Shown here piece after piece: positions 1 to 8,577 of a stretch of DNA of 48,954 bases. The position numbers were made by a program, and so were the translations under genes. Below the pieces are notes generated by a model. That model made no database searches and was not told the DNA's origin. It was given only the letters and a program-made list of their open reading frames with translations. The stretch lies in assembly GCA_027020665.1 (NCBI GenBank), contig JALUVJ010000070.1:1-48954 (forward strand). Direction: 5' to 3'. This DNA comes from Nitrospira sp. (GTDB lineage Bacteria; Nitrospirota; Nitrospiria; SBBL01; JAADHI01). How positions within the stretch are numbered: the first letter of the stretch is position 1; every line of letters starts with the position of its first letter.

Positions 1-838
1 CACCGGGATTCCGACAAAGAGCGAGCAGTCCGATCTCTGGTCCGCCTTGGGTTCCAGCCACGGAGACAATCCCCGTGTCGTGCTCGCCGCATCTTCCGTG
101 CGCGATTGTATTGACTTGACCCTTGATGCGTTTAATATTGCCGAAACCTATCAAGTGCCGGTCGTTTTGTTGACGGATCAATTTCTTGGAAGCCGGGTCG
201 AGGTCATCAAGCCCTTTGCTCTGGGCACAAAAAAGATTCAGACACGGCAATTGCCCGACATCCCGGATGATACGGGTTATCGCCGTTTTGAAGCCCCGGA
301 AACAGGTGTTGCGCCGATGGCGGTGCCGGGCATGGTCGCCGGAGAATATACGGCAGACGGCCTTGAGCACGATGTCTTTGGATCTCCCGATGCCTCGCAG
401 GCGACCCATCAAATACAATCGGACCGACGCTTGCGGAAACTGGCGCCTTTGCGGCGCGAACCGGGCCGGATCGAAGTCTGCGGGGATACCAATGCTTCAG
501 TCGCATATATCGGATGGGGTTCGACGCGCGGTGTCATCCGCGAGCATGTGGAAGGGAGCGAAAAAGCGGGGAATGGTGTCAAGGGCATCATTCCGCATCT
601 CTTGTATCCGCCTCAGGTTGAATTGATGCGGAAAGTATTTGAAGGCGTGGAAGTGCTTTATGTCGTCGAACTTTCTTCCATGAATCAGTTCCTGCATTAC
701 CTCCGGTCGTTTTATGTTCTTCCCCCCGAGGTGATTTCGATTTCGCGTGCGGGGGGCACGCCTTTCCGGCGCTCGGAACTGCTTCGTGCCGAACAAACTT
801 CGCGCCCCCCGCAAGAGACTTGGAGTCCTCAGAGATAA
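1..838 (+). CDS. korA: 2-oxoacid:ferredoxin oxidoreductase, alpha subunit (3' part)
   Basis: This is the C-terminal part of a gene that begins before the window. The reading frame is open from base 2, where TGIPTKSEQSDLW is typical of the alpha subunit pyrimidine-domain region of 2-oxoglutarate or related 2-oxoacid:ferredoxin oxidoreductases. The later motif YTADGLEHDVFGSP is also characteristic of KorA. The enzyme oxidatively decarboxylates a 2-oxoacid to acyl-CoA and CO2 and reduces ferredoxin, in the cytoplasm, with a separate TPP-binding beta subunit. That beta subunit follows 10 bases downstream, so the two are clearly one operon. A TTG at 47 is not the true start, because homology continues upstream of it. 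Whether the substrate is 2-oxoglutarate, pyruvate or another oxoacid cannot be fixed from this fragment. Confidence 0.9.
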   Translation, partial: TGIPTKSEQSDLWSALGSSHGDNPRVVLAASSVRDCIDLTLDAFNIAETYQVPVVLLTDQFLGSRVEVIKPFALGTKKIQTRQLPDIPDDTGYRRFEAPETGVAPMAVPGMVAGEYTADGLEHDVFGSPDASQATHQIQSDRRLRKLAPLRREPGRIEVCGDTNASVAYIGWGSTRGVIREHVEGSEKAGNGVKGIIPHLLYPPQVELMRKVFEGVEVLYVVELSSMNQFLHYLRSFYVLPPEVISISRAGGTPFRRSELLRAEQTSRPPQETWSPQR

Positions 839-848
839 GGAGTAAGGC

Positions 849-1712
849 ATGAGCACAGTTGAATCAAAAACCTACCGCTCCGACCTAAAACCGGTCTGGT
901 GTCCGGGCTGCGGCGATTTCGGGGTACTCAATGCGCTCACACTCGCTTTTGCCGATTTGGCACTCAAACCGGAACATCTGTCGGTCATTTCAGGCATCGG
1001 CTGTTCCAGTCGGCTTCCGGCCTATATTCGCAACTACGGCTTTCACGCCATCCACGGCCGGGCGCTGCCGGTGGCCGCCGGATTAAAGCTTGCCCGGCCC
1101 GAATTGCATGTCATCGTCACCATGGGTGACGGAGATGCGTACAGCATCGGGGGAAATCATTTTCTCCATGCGGCCCGAAGAAACCTGGATCTCACCTGCA
1201 TTGTCATGGATAACCGGATTTACGGCATGACCAAGGGGCAACTCTCCCCCACAACCCCTTTGAAAGACCGCACCCATACCAGCCCCTACGGTTCCATCGA
1301 TCCACCGCTTCATCCGCTTGTTGTGGCGCTCGGGGCGGGGGCGACATTCGCAGCCAGGGGTTTCGGTTGGGAACCGAGACGCCTGGCTGCGCTCATCGTG
1401 CAAGCCCTCGCCCATCGGGGGTTTTCCGTTGTTGATGTGATTTCTCCTTGTGTTGTGTTCCGCCCCGAAGACCGCACGGCATTCAAGGGAAAACTCACAT
1501 GGACCAATGAAGCGCCCGAAACGGAAGACCGTTTCAAGGCCATGGCCCGCGCCACCTCGGAAAAAGGCTTGTCGCTGGGGCTGTTTTTTCAAAAAGAGGC
1601 GCCCACTTACGAAGATGCAATCAAGGGGGAAATGGAAGCCGCAAAACAGCATCCTGCTCCGGTAAGAGGTCTGGATGAAATTGTGGCCGCACTGCCCGGA
1701 CGGGGAGAATAA
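849..1712 (+). CDS. korB: 2-oxoacid:ferredoxin oxidoreductase, beta subunit (TPP-binding)
   Basis: The 287-residue protein is the partner of the upstream alpha subunit and carries the thiamine diphosphate site. CPGCG at residues 18-22 and GDGDAYSIGG from residue 93, followed by the DN pair at 121-122 and IYGMTKGQ, are the standard TPP/Mg-binding signature of KorB and PorB-type beta subunits. The length matches the family. AAGGAG lies about 8 bases before the ATG. The enzyme forms acyl-CoA from 2-oxoacids and passes electrons to ferredoxin, so it could feed a reductive or fermentative metabolism and oxygen would be expected to harm it. A ferritin-like protein gene follows after 9 bases. Substrate preference remains open because alpha/beta two-subunit Kor enzymes include 2-oxoglutarate- and pyruvate-type members. 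Confidence 0.92.
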   Translation: MSTVESKTYRSDLKPVWCPGCGDFGVLNALTLAFADLALKPEHLSVISGIGCSSRLPAYIRNYGFHAIHGRALPVAAGLKLARPELHVIVTMGDGDAYSIGGNHFLHAARRNLDLTCIVMDNRIYGMTKGQLSPTTPLKDRTHTSPYGSIDPPLHPLVVALGAGATFAARGFGWEPRRLAALIVQALAHRGFSVVDVISPCVVFRPEDRTAFKGKLTWTNEAPETEDRFKAMARATSEKGLSLGLFFQKEAPTYEDAIKGEMEAAKQHPAPVRGLDEIVAALPGRGE

Positions 1713-1721
1713 GGAGGCGCG

Positions 1722-2240
1722 ATGAAACAAAAAGACTTCTCGATGCTGAATCTGCTGGAATTGCTTGAAATCGCCATCCTGATTGAAGAAGAGGCCGCAG
1801 AGCGTTTCGGTGTCTTCTCGGACCAGATGGCAGTGCACCACAATGAAGAGGCGGCCCGGCTTTTCCGTGAACTGCAGGCGCATGAAGCGGCGCACCTCGC
1901 ACGGTTGCAAGAGAAGCGCCGGCGCGCGTCGGATCTGCCGATAAGCGTCAAAGCACTCGACCTGCTGGAGTCCGTGGAAGCCCCGCCCTACGAGTGTGTG
2001 CATTACAAAATGACCGAATGCGAAATCTTTGAAGCCGCTGTGGCGGCAGAGCAAAATGCCGTGGCTTTCTACGAAAACCTGCTCAAGCGCTTGAAAGACG
2101 AGGAAGCAAGAGATTTGGCCCGTACTTTTTTGGAGGAGGAAAAACGCCATGTGGAACTTTTGGAAAACAAGCGGGGCGCGCTTCCCCCCTGCGCGCCCCT
2201 GTGCGATCAGGATGATGATCCGCCCGTTCCGCATGCCTAA
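1722..2240 (+). CDS. Ferritin-like (rubrerythrin-type) diiron protein
   Basis: The 172-residue protein is predicted to be a four-helix bundle with two ExxH motifs, HEAAH in the first half and EEEKRH in the second, plus glutamates in IEEEAAERF and EAAVAAEQNAV. This is the ligand pattern of rubrerythrin/ferritin-like diiron proteins. There is no rubredoxin CxxC pair, so it is not a full rubrerythrin, but the tail contains CAPLC followed by an acidic stretch. Such proteins usually detoxify peroxide or store iron. Its position 9 bases after korB, behind AAGGAGG, suggests co-translation and protection of, or electron exchange with, the oxygen-sensitive oxidoreductase. That role is inference. A COG1633-like ferritin-like protein of unknown substrate is the safe description. 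Confidence 0.8.
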   Translation: MKQKDFSMLNLLELLEIAILIEEEAAERFGVFSDQMAVHHNEEAARLFRELQAHEAAHLARLQEKRRRASDLPISVKALDLLESVEAPPYECVHYKMTECEIFEAAVAAEQNAVAFYENLLKRLKDEEARDLARTFLEEEKRHVELLENKRGALPPCAPLCDQDDDPPVPHA

Positions 2241-2255
2241 CTCAAGGAGGAGAAA

Positions 2256-3296
2256 ATGAATCCAGTCAAAGTTGCAGTCAACGGATACGGCGTGATCGGA
2301 AAACGTGTGGCCGACGCGGTTTGTCAGCAAGACGATATGACACTGACCGGTGTGGCCGATGTCGTGACGGATTACCGGATCAAAACAGCGGCGAAAAAAG
2401 GCATCCCGGTTTTTGCCGCCCTTCCCGAAAAAACAGAGGAGATGAAAGCCGCAGGCATTCCGGCGGCCGGGATGCTCGACGACCTGCTCGCAGCGGTCGA
2501 TGTCGTCATCGACTGCACCCCGAAAAAAATTGCCGCATTAAACAAAACACGGTATGAAAAAGCCGGCGTGAAGTCGATTTATCAGGGCGGCGAGTCTCAT
2601 GCGCTGACGGGACATTCCTTTGTGGCCCAGGCAAATTACGAAAGCGCCCTGAATCGTCAGAGCACGCGGGTGGTCTCCTGCAATACCACCTCCATCGTGC
2701 GCACCCTGGGGGCCTTAAAAAATGCGGGCCTCTTCAAACGGGCGCGCGGCACACTCGTGCGGCGGGCATCCGATCCCTGGGAAGGCCATTTGGAAGGCAT
2801 CATGAATACCGTCATTCCGGAAAAGGCCATTCCAAGTCATCAGGGGCCGGACGCGAAAACGGTACTTCCCGATCTCGATGTCGTGACCATCGCCGTAAAA
2901 GCGTCGCATAATTCCAGTCATCTGCATACCTGGTGGGTGGAACTCAGCCGGACGGCAAGCCGGGAAGAAGTCTTATCCGCCTTTCGCGCCGCCCCGCGCA
3001 TTGCCTTTATCCGCATGCATGACGGCATTACGGCGCTCAACAGCACGGTGGAACTGATGGCCGATCTCGGGCGGCCGCGGGGTGATCTCTGGGAAGTTGC
3101 GCTCTGGGAAGATGTCTTGACCGTTGAAGGAAACGAAGCTTACTACACCTACCAGGTCTTCAACCAGGCCATCGTTGTGCCTGAGACGGTTGATGCCATT
3201 CGCGCATTGAGCGGTATTGAGCAGTCGGGGCGTCAATCTATTGAAAAAACCGACCGGTCGCTCGGAATCACGCAGGATTTTCTCTCGCTCAAATGA
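2256..3296 (+). CDS. gap: Glyceraldehyde-3-phosphate dehydrogenase, type II (archaeal type)
   Basis: The protein (346 residues) starts VKVAVNGYGVIGKRVADAV, the N-terminal nucleotide-binding fold of type II GAPDH, a family best known from archaea and distinct from bacterial GapA. The catalytic cysteine is C142 in VSCNTTS, and HNSSHLHTWW corresponds to the conserved His-rich segment. The enzyme converts glyceraldehyde 3-phosphate to 1,3-bisphosphoglycerate with NAD(P). CAAGGAGGAG sits just before the ATG. It lies between the ferredoxin oxidoreductase genes and phosphofructokinase, so a role in glycolysis or gluconeogenesis is strongly supported. The type II form in an otherwise bacterial gene set suggests old lateral transfer from archaea. 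Coenzyme preference cannot be read with confidence. Confidence 0.93.
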   Translation: MNPVKVAVNGYGVIGKRVADAVCQQDDMTLTGVADVVTDYRIKTAAKKGIPVFAALPEKTEEMKAAGIPAAGMLDDLLAAVDVVIDCTPKKIAALNKTRYEKAGVKSIYQGGESHALTGHSFVAQANYESALNRQSTRVVSCNTTSIVRTLGALKNAGLFKRARGTLVRRASDPWEGHLEGIMNTVIPEKAIPSHQGPDAKTVLPDLDVVTIAVKASHNSSHLHTWWVELSRTASREEVLSAFRAAPRIAFIRMHDGITALNSTVELMADLGRPRGDLWEVALWEDVLTVEGNEAYYTYQVFNQAIVVPETVDAIRALSGIEQSGRQSIEKTDRSLGITQDFLSLK

Positions 3297-3341
3297 GCAT
3301 CGGGGATTTCGACATCCCGTAAAGTTTAAGGAAACCGAAAG

Positions 3342-4328
3342 ATGAGAAAAAAACGCATCAAACGGATCGCGGTCTTGACCAGCGGAGGCGATGCTCCCGG
3401 CATGAACGCGGCCATTCGTGCCGTGACCCGCACGGCGATTCATGAAAACATGAAAGTTTTCGGGGTGTGCCAAGGTTACGCGGGTTTGATTGCGGGCGAT
3501 TTTTTGCCCTTGGGCCCGCGGGACGTGGGCGGCATTATCCACCTCGGCGGAACCATCTTGCGCAGCGCGCGCAGCCGGGAGTTCAAGACGGAAGCCGGAC
3601 GGAATAAGGCCCTTGCGGCGCTTCAGGCCAAAAAAATCGACGCGGCAATCATCATCGGCGGAAACGGATCGCAGACCGGGGCTTACGCCCTCTCTCAACT
3701 CGGACTTCCGGTTGTGGGTATTGCTTCGACGATAGACAACGACTTGGCCGGCAGTGAAATCACCATCGGGGTCGATACTGCCATGAACATTGCGCTGGAG
3801 GCCATTGACCGTCTCAAAACCACGGCGGCCTCCCACAAACGGGCTTTTTTGGTCGAAGTCATGGGCCGGGACTGCGGCTACCTTGCGCTCGTCGCCGGCA
3901 TTTCCGGCGGGGCGGAGGTGATTGCCGTCCCGGAGGCCCCTTGCCGTCCCGAAGACATCGCCCGCGAACTGAAAGAAGCCTATGAGCGGGGGAAGTCCCA
4001 CGGGATTTGCGTCATCGCCGAAGGGGCCGAATTCAAAGCCGCGGACATTGCGTCCTATTTCCGCGAGCACCATGAGCGCATCGGTTTTGAGCTGCGCCTG
4101 ACCGCGCTGGGCCACGTCCAGCGCGGGGGCGCACCGGGTGTCTTCGACCGTTTTCTCGCCACACGCCTCGGAGCGGCGGCTGTAGAGGCGCTCGTTCGCG
4201 GGGAGGAAAATGTCCTCACGGGCTTGATGAAGGGGGCCATTGTCACAACGCCGCTCTCCGAAGTGGTGAGGGCGAAAAAAACGCTCGACACGGATCTTTT
4301 GAGGATGGCCCATATCCTCTCCCGTTAG
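3342..4328 (+). CDS. pfkA: 6-phosphofructokinase, variant active site
   Basis: The 328-residue protein has the PfkA layout and length: VLTSGGDAPGMNAAIR near the N-terminus, IGGNGSQTGA around residue 108, ASTIDNDL with the catalytic aspartate at D132, and VEVMGRDCGYLA. It phosphorylates fructose 6-phosphate to the 1,6-bisphosphate. The usual GGDGS motif reads GGNGS, so the aspartate that contacts Mg in classical enzymes is asparagine here. The following glycine (rather than the aspartate of PPi-dependent enzymes) favours ATP as donor. AST replaces the usual PGT or PKT before IDND, a change I believe recurs in a subgroup of bacterial homologues. AAGGAAA precedes the ATG. Donor specificity (ATP or pyrophosphate) is therefore not settled. 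Confidence 0.92.
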   Translation: MRKKRIKRIAVLTSGGDAPGMNAAIRAVTRTAIHENMKVFGVCQGYAGLIAGDFLPLGPRDVGGIIHLGGTILRSARSREFKTEAGRNKALAALQAKKIDAAIIIGGNGSQTGAYALSQLGLPVVGIASTIDNDLAGSEITIGVDTAMNIALEAIDRLKTTAASHKRAFLVEVMGRDCGYLALVAGISGGAEVIAVPEAPCRPEDIARELKEAYERGKSHGICVIAEGAEFKAADIASYFREHHERIGFELRLTALGHVQRGGAPGVFDRFLATRLGAAAVEALVRGEENVLTGLMKGAIVTTPLSEVVRAKKTLDTDLLRMAHILSR

Positions 4329-4373
4329 CGCAAAAAATATGCTTGAAACCCTTACGATGATCGGAGTCCCCCG

Positions 4374-5396
4374 ATGAAAACAGGACAAAACGGTCCGGTC
4401 GTTTTTTTGGAAGTGGAAGCCTGGGAAGAAACATTTCTCAAAGACTTTTCCCCCGAAAACTGGCGGGCCCGGTTTTATCCCGACGAGGCCGACCGGATGG
4501 ATCTGAAGAAAATCGCGGATGCCGCCATTCTCTCGGTGTTCATTTATTCCGACTTGGATGCGGCGCTCTTAAAACATCTGCCCAAGCTTGAGATGATTGC
4601 TACACGCTCGACGGGAACGGACCACATCGACACGGCTTTTTGCCGCGAACACGGCATCACGGTCTGCAATGTTCCCAGTTACGGGGCCAATACCGTCGCG
4701 GAACATGCCTTCGCGCTGATTCTCTCGCTTTCCCGGAAAATCTATCCTGCCAGGGCACGAACGCTGCACGGGGATTTTTCATTTCAAGGGCTTCAGGGTT
4801 TTGATCTCATGGGCAAAACCCTCGGCGTGATCGGAACGGGCCAAATCGGCCGTCATGTCATCCGGATCGCCAAGGGATTTCAGATGCGGGTTTTGGCCTG
4901 CGATGCGCGTCCGGACCCCTCCGTGGCGGAATTGCTCGGATATGTATATACGGATCTGAACACCTTGCTCATGCAGTCCGATATTGTCAGCCTGCACTGC
5001 CCCTTGACGGACGAAAGCCGGTATTTAATCGGTGATGCGGCCTTTAAGGTCATGAAAAAGGGCGTCTTGCTCATTAATACCGCCCGGGGCGGGCTCATCG
5101 ACACCGAGGCGCTTCTTTCGGCCTTGGAGTCAGGCAAGGTCTCGGGAGCGGGACTCGACGTGCTTGAAGAGGAAGAGGCTGTGCGTGAAGAGCGTGAATT
5201 GCTTTCGCGGCAATTCAATGAAGAAAAACTGCGGGCCGTCGTGCGAAATCACGTCTTGCTGAAGCGGGACGATGTCATCATCACGCCGCATATCGCCTTC
5301 AACAGCCGTGAGGCCGTCGCGCGAATCCTGCGCACGACCATGGACAACATCACCGGGTTTTTAGAAGAAAACCCGCGAAACACCATTGCGGTTTGA
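4374..5396 (+). CDS. ldhA: D-2-hydroxyacid dehydrogenase, D-lactate dehydrogenase-like
   Basis: This protein (340 residues) belongs to the D-isomer-specific 2-hydroxyacid dehydrogenases. The Rossmann motif GVIGTGQIG lies at residues 151-159. The catalytic Arg, Glu and His are R238 in NTARGG, E265 in LDVLEEEE and H306 in ITPHIAFNS. ATRSTGTDHID and VPSYGANTVAEHA resemble the fermentative D-lactate dehydrogenase branch more than glycerate or phosphoglycerate dehydrogenases. It would reduce pyruvate to D-lactate with NADH, a way to reoxidise the NADH formed by GAPDH. GGAG lies about 8 bases before the ATG. Pyruvate kinase follows with only two bases between stop and start, so the two are likely translated together. 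Other 2-oxoacid substrates remain possible. Confidence 0.85.
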   Translation: MKTGQNGPVVFLEVEAWEETFLKDFSPENWRARFYPDEADRMDLKKIADAAILSVFIYSDLDAALLKHLPKLEMIATRSTGTDHIDTAFCREHGITVCNVPSYGANTVAEHAFALILSLSRKIYPARARTLHGDFSFQGLQGFDLMGKTLGVIGTGQIGRHVIRIAKGFQMRVLACDARPDPSVAELLGYVYTDLNTLLMQSDIVSLHCPLTDESRYLIGDAAFKVMKKGVLLINTARGGLIDTEALLSALESGKVSGAGLDVLEEEEAVREERELLSRQFNEEKLRAVVRNHVLLKRDDVIITPHIAFNSREAVARILRTTMDNITGFLEENPRNTIAV

Positions 5397-5398
5397 AA

Positions 5399-6835
5399 AT
5401 GAGAAAAACAAAAATTATTTGTACCATCGGCCCGGCAACGGGCGCACCGGAAGTTTTGCGGGAATTGATCCGCGCCGGGATGGATGTGGCGCGGCTCAAT
5501 TTCTCCCACGGAGAGACGGCGCTGTTTGCTGCGTGGATTCGCACGATTTGCAAAGAAGCGGCGGCCCAAGGCAAAACGATTGCCATTCTCCAGGACCTTC
5601 CCGGCCCGAAATTACGCACCGGCCCCGTGAGGGCGGGGGAAGTGACGCTGATTTCCGGTGACCGTTTTTTCCTGCGGACCGATCCGGATGAAGGCTCGTC
5701 ACAGGCGGTGCATATCGACTATCCCGGCCTGCCGGCGGAAGTCAAAAAAGGCGACCCGATCTTCATTGATGACGGACAAATTCGTTTAAAAGTCCTCAAA
5801 TCCTCGGCAAGCGAGATCGAAACCGAGGTCATCGGCGGAGGCACGCTGCGGGGCCGCCGCGGCATGAATGTGCCGGAAAGCAGGCTTTCACTGTCTGCGG
5901 TCTCGCCGCAGGATTTGCGTTATCTTGATTTCGGACTTGCGCAGGGGGTCGATTGGGTCGCGCTGTCCTTTGTGCGCCGGGCCGCCGACATCGAAACAAT
6001 CAGAAGCCACTGTTTAAAAAAGGGAAAAATTCCCCGCATCCTGGCCAAAATCGAGCGGCGGGAGGCCCTGCTTTACCTTGAAGAAATCATTGAAGCGTCG
6101 GACGGCGTGATGGTGGCCCGGGGGGATCTCGGCGTCGAAATTCCGGTGGAGCAGGTGCCCCTGACGCAGAAAAAAATCATCCGTTTGGCCAATCAAATGG
6201 GAAAACCCGTGGTCACCGCGACCCAGATGCTGGAATCTATGGTGGCCCGCCCCTGGGCGACACGGGCCGAGGTCGCGGATGTGGCCAACGCGGTACTTGA
6301 CGGTACGGATGCCGTGATGCTCTCTCAGGAAACTTCAATCGGAGCGCATCCCCTGGAGGCTGTCCGGATCATGGGGCGCGTCACACAAGCGGTTGAAGAT
6401 CAGGTCAAAGTGCTTGATCCGGCGGAGAGCGCGGAAGAAAATATTTCCGAAGCCGTCGTCCACGGCGCAATCCGCATGGCGGAAAGGATCCGGGCCGGCG
6501 CCATTGTGGCCATTACACGAACGGGAAAGACGGCCCGCCGTCTTTCCGCAGGGAGACCGAGTCGGTCTGTTATTGCCATTGTTCCTAATGCGGAGACGGC
6601 CCGCGCACTGATGCCGCACAGGGGGGTGTTTCCCTGTGTTGTGGCAGATTTGGAGTCTTTAGAGGGAAAACCGGTTGCCCTTTTTGAAAAGATTCACGCC
6701 GCGGGGATGCTTAAACGCAGCGACCCGATTGTTTTAACAGGGGGCATCCCTTTCGGAGCCCCCGGCTCCACCAGTTTCGCAAGGGTTTTGCATATCCCCC
6801 CGCGGATCAATCCGGAAACCGAAAAGCCGAAATAA
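5399..6835 (+). CDS. pyk: Pyruvate kinase
   Basis: The 478-residue enzyme makes pyruvate and ATP from phosphoenolpyruvate and ADP. The N-terminal RKTKIICTIGPAT and ARLNFSHG, the B-domain region, and GVMVARGDLGVEIP with TATQMLESM and DGTDAVMLSQETS are the family's substrate, metal and K-binding motifs. A C-terminal alpha/beta regulatory domain (about residues 350-478) is present. The ATG at 5399 is preferred. An in-frame TTG at 5393 overlaps the previous stop and adds only two residues. There is no strong ribosome-binding site, consistent with coupling to the upstream dehydrogenase. Allosteric effectors cannot be predicted. Confidence 0.96.
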   Translation: MRKTKIICTIGPATGAPEVLRELIRAGMDVARLNFSHGETALFAAWIRTICKEAAAQGKTIAILQDLPGPKLRTGPVRAGEVTLISGDRFFLRTDPDEGSSQAVHIDYPGLPAEVKKGDPIFIDDGQIRLKVLKSSASEIETEVIGGGTLRGRRGMNVPESRLSLSAVSPQDLRYLDFGLAQGVDWVALSFVRRAADIETIRSHCLKKGKIPRILAKIERREALLYLEEIIEASDGVMVARGDLGVEIPVEQVPLTQKKIIRLANQMGKPVVTATQMLESMVARPWATRAEVADVANAVLDGTDAVMLSQETSIGAHPLEAVRIMGRVTQAVEDQVKVLDPAESAEENISEAVVHGAIRMAERIRAGAIVAITRTGKTARRLSAGRPSRSVIAIVPNAETARALMPHRGVFPCVVADLESLEGKPVALFEKIHAAGMLKRSDPIVLTGGIPFGAPGSTSFARVLHIPPRINPETEKPK

Positions 6836-6871
6836 ACCGCGGGGAAATTCGAAAGAGGAGGAAAGCTAAAG

Positions 6872-8569
6872 ATGTCCAAGATCAATCATTTTATCCCTGA
6901 ACACCGCATTGCCTATTTTACGATGGAAGTGGCTTTAAAAAGTGAAATCCCGACATACAGCGGCGGTTTGGGGGTGCTGGCGGGAGATACCGTGCGTTCT
7001 GCGGCCGATTTGGAATTGCCTTTTGTCGTTGTCAGCTTGGTCAGCCGCCAGGGATATTTCAGACAAGAGATCGACGCATCGGGACGGCAAATCGAACACC
7101 CCGATCCCTGGGAGCCTTCACAATGGGCCGAGGCGCTCGGTGCAAAGATCGCGGTAAAGATCGAAGGCCGTGAGGTCTGGATCCGGGCGTGGCTCTACGT
7201 ATTGCAGGGGCACATGAACGGCGCGGAACCCGTGCTTTTGCTTGATACCGACTTGGACGAAAACCATGCCGACGATCGCATGATTACCCATCATCTTTAC
7301 GGCGGCGACGAAGCCTACCGCCTGAAACAAGAGATCGTTCTGGGCATCGGCGGCGTGCGCATGTTGCAGGCCCTGGGTTTTAAGATTCGTCACTATCACA
7401 TGAACGAAGGGCATTCGGCCCTGCTCGGTTTGGAATTGCTTCAGTCTTTTGCCCATCCGCAGGAAGATCTCCGGGAGGGGGAATCCCCTTACAATTTGCC
7501 CAGGGTGCGGGATATGTGTAACTTTACGACGCACACGCCGATTGAGGCCGGACATGATAAATTCTCGTACGACCTCGTTGACCGGTTGCTGGGAGAGGTC
7601 ATTGACCCCGGCATGCTGCGTTCCCTGGCAGGATCGGACTGTTTGAATATGACGCGCCTCGGGCTCAACGTCAGCGAGCATATCAACGGCGTCGCACGAA
7701 AACATGCGGAAGTTTCCCGGAGAATGTTTCCCGGATATCATGTCGATGCGGTCACCAACGGCGTGCACCCCTTTACCTGGACCCATCCCGCCTTCAGTAA
7801 CTTGTACGATCAGTACATGCGGGGCTGGTGTCACGAGCCGGGGACGATGGTCCGCGCCGATTTGATTCCGGATGAAGCCCTTTGGCAGGCCCATGTCGAG
7901 GCGAAGCGCCAACTTATCGAAAAGGTTGCGGCACAGCGATCAATCCACTTGGACCCCGAGCGGCCGATTCTCGGTTTCGGCCGGAGGATGACCGGCTATA
8001 AACGGCCCGATCTGCTTTTTTCGGATTTGCGTCAACTCAAAAAAATCGCAGAGAAACAGCCCTTTCAACTCGTGATGGCGGGCAAGGCCCATCCACACGA
8101 TGAAGGCGGGAAAAAACTGATTGAGACACTTCAGGAACAAATCAGGACGTGCGTCGATTGGATCACCATGGTCTACCTGCCGAATTACAACATGGATATC
8201 GCATTGGCGATGGTTTCGGGCGCGGATGTTTGGTTAAATACACCCTTGCGGCCTTTGGAGGCCTCCGGGACAAGCGGGATGAAAGCGGCTTTCAACGGCG
8301 TGCCGAGCCTCAGTGTGTTGGACGGATGGTGGATCGAGGGTTGCATCGAGGGCGTCACGGGCTGGGCCATCGGCCCTGAGACCGAATCCGCCAATGGAGA
8401 CGATGCCGTCGATTTATACAGAAAGCTGGAAACCGTCGTGCTCCCGCTCTTTTATCAGGATCGGTCCGCGTGGATAAAGCTCATGAAAGGAGCAATTTCT
8501 AAAAACGCGTCTTTTTTCAACAGTCACCGCATGATGCGCAGTTATACGACCGAGGCGTATCTGCGATAA
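6872..8569 (+). CDS. glgP: Alpha-glucan (glycogen/maltodextrin) phosphorylase, short form
   Basis: The 565-residue protein is a GT35 alpha-glucan phosphorylase of the short subfamily (the classical enzyme has about 800 or more residues). Visible motifs are YSGGLGVLAGD near the N-terminus, HMNEGHSALLGLELL, VTNGVHPFTW, RRMTGYKRPDLL, and RPLEASGTSGMKAAFNG, in which K471 is the expected pyridoxal-phosphate lysine. It releases glucose 1-phosphate from alpha-1,4-glucan with phosphate. A strong GAGGAGG lies before the ATG. As the last gene of the glycolytic run it would feed stored or taken-up glucan into the pathway, saving one ATP per hexose. Whether glycogen or maltodextrin is the natural substrate is not visible. 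Confidence 0.92.
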   Translation: MSKINHFIPEHRIAYFTMEVALKSEIPTYSGGLGVLAGDTVRSAADLELPFVVVSLVSRQGYFRQEIDASGRQIEHPDPWEPSQWAEALGAKIAVKIEGREVWIRAWLYVLQGHMNGAEPVLLLDTDLDENHADDRMITHHLYGGDEAYRLKQEIVLGIGGVRMLQALGFKIRHYHMNEGHSALLGLELLQSFAHPQEDLREGESPYNLPRVRDMCNFTTHTPIEAGHDKFSYDLVDRLLGEVIDPGMLRSLAGSDCLNMTRLGLNVSEHINGVARKHAEVSRRMFPGYHVDAVTNGVHPFTWTHPAFSNLYDQYMRGWCHEPGTMVRADLIPDEALWQAHVEAKRQLIEKVAAQRSIHLDPERPILGFGRRMTGYKRPDLLFSDLRQLKKIAEKQPFQLVMAGKAHPHDEGGKKLIETLQEQIRTCVDWITMVYLPNYNMDIALAMVSGADVWLNTPLRPLEASGTSGMKAAFNGVPSLSVLDGWWIEGCIEGVTGWAIGPETESANGDDAVDLYRKLETVVLPLFYQDRSAWIKLMKGAISKNASFFNSHRMMRSYTTEAYLR

Positions 8570-8577
8570 TGCGGATG

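Noticed and set aside
47-838. TTG at 47 as the start of korA
   Set aside because: Family sequence (TGIPTKSEQSDLW) continues in frame to base 2, so the gene is cut by the window edge.
1083-2330. Long minus-strand open frame (415 codons) opposite korB and the ferritin-like gene
   Set aside because: It is a GC-driven antisense shadow with no family resemblance. The plus-strand genes have clear motifs and ribosome-binding sites.
2973-4388. Minus-strand open frame of 471 codons opposite gap and pfkA
   Set aside because: It mirrors the strongly supported plus-strand genes, and its composition is not protein-like.
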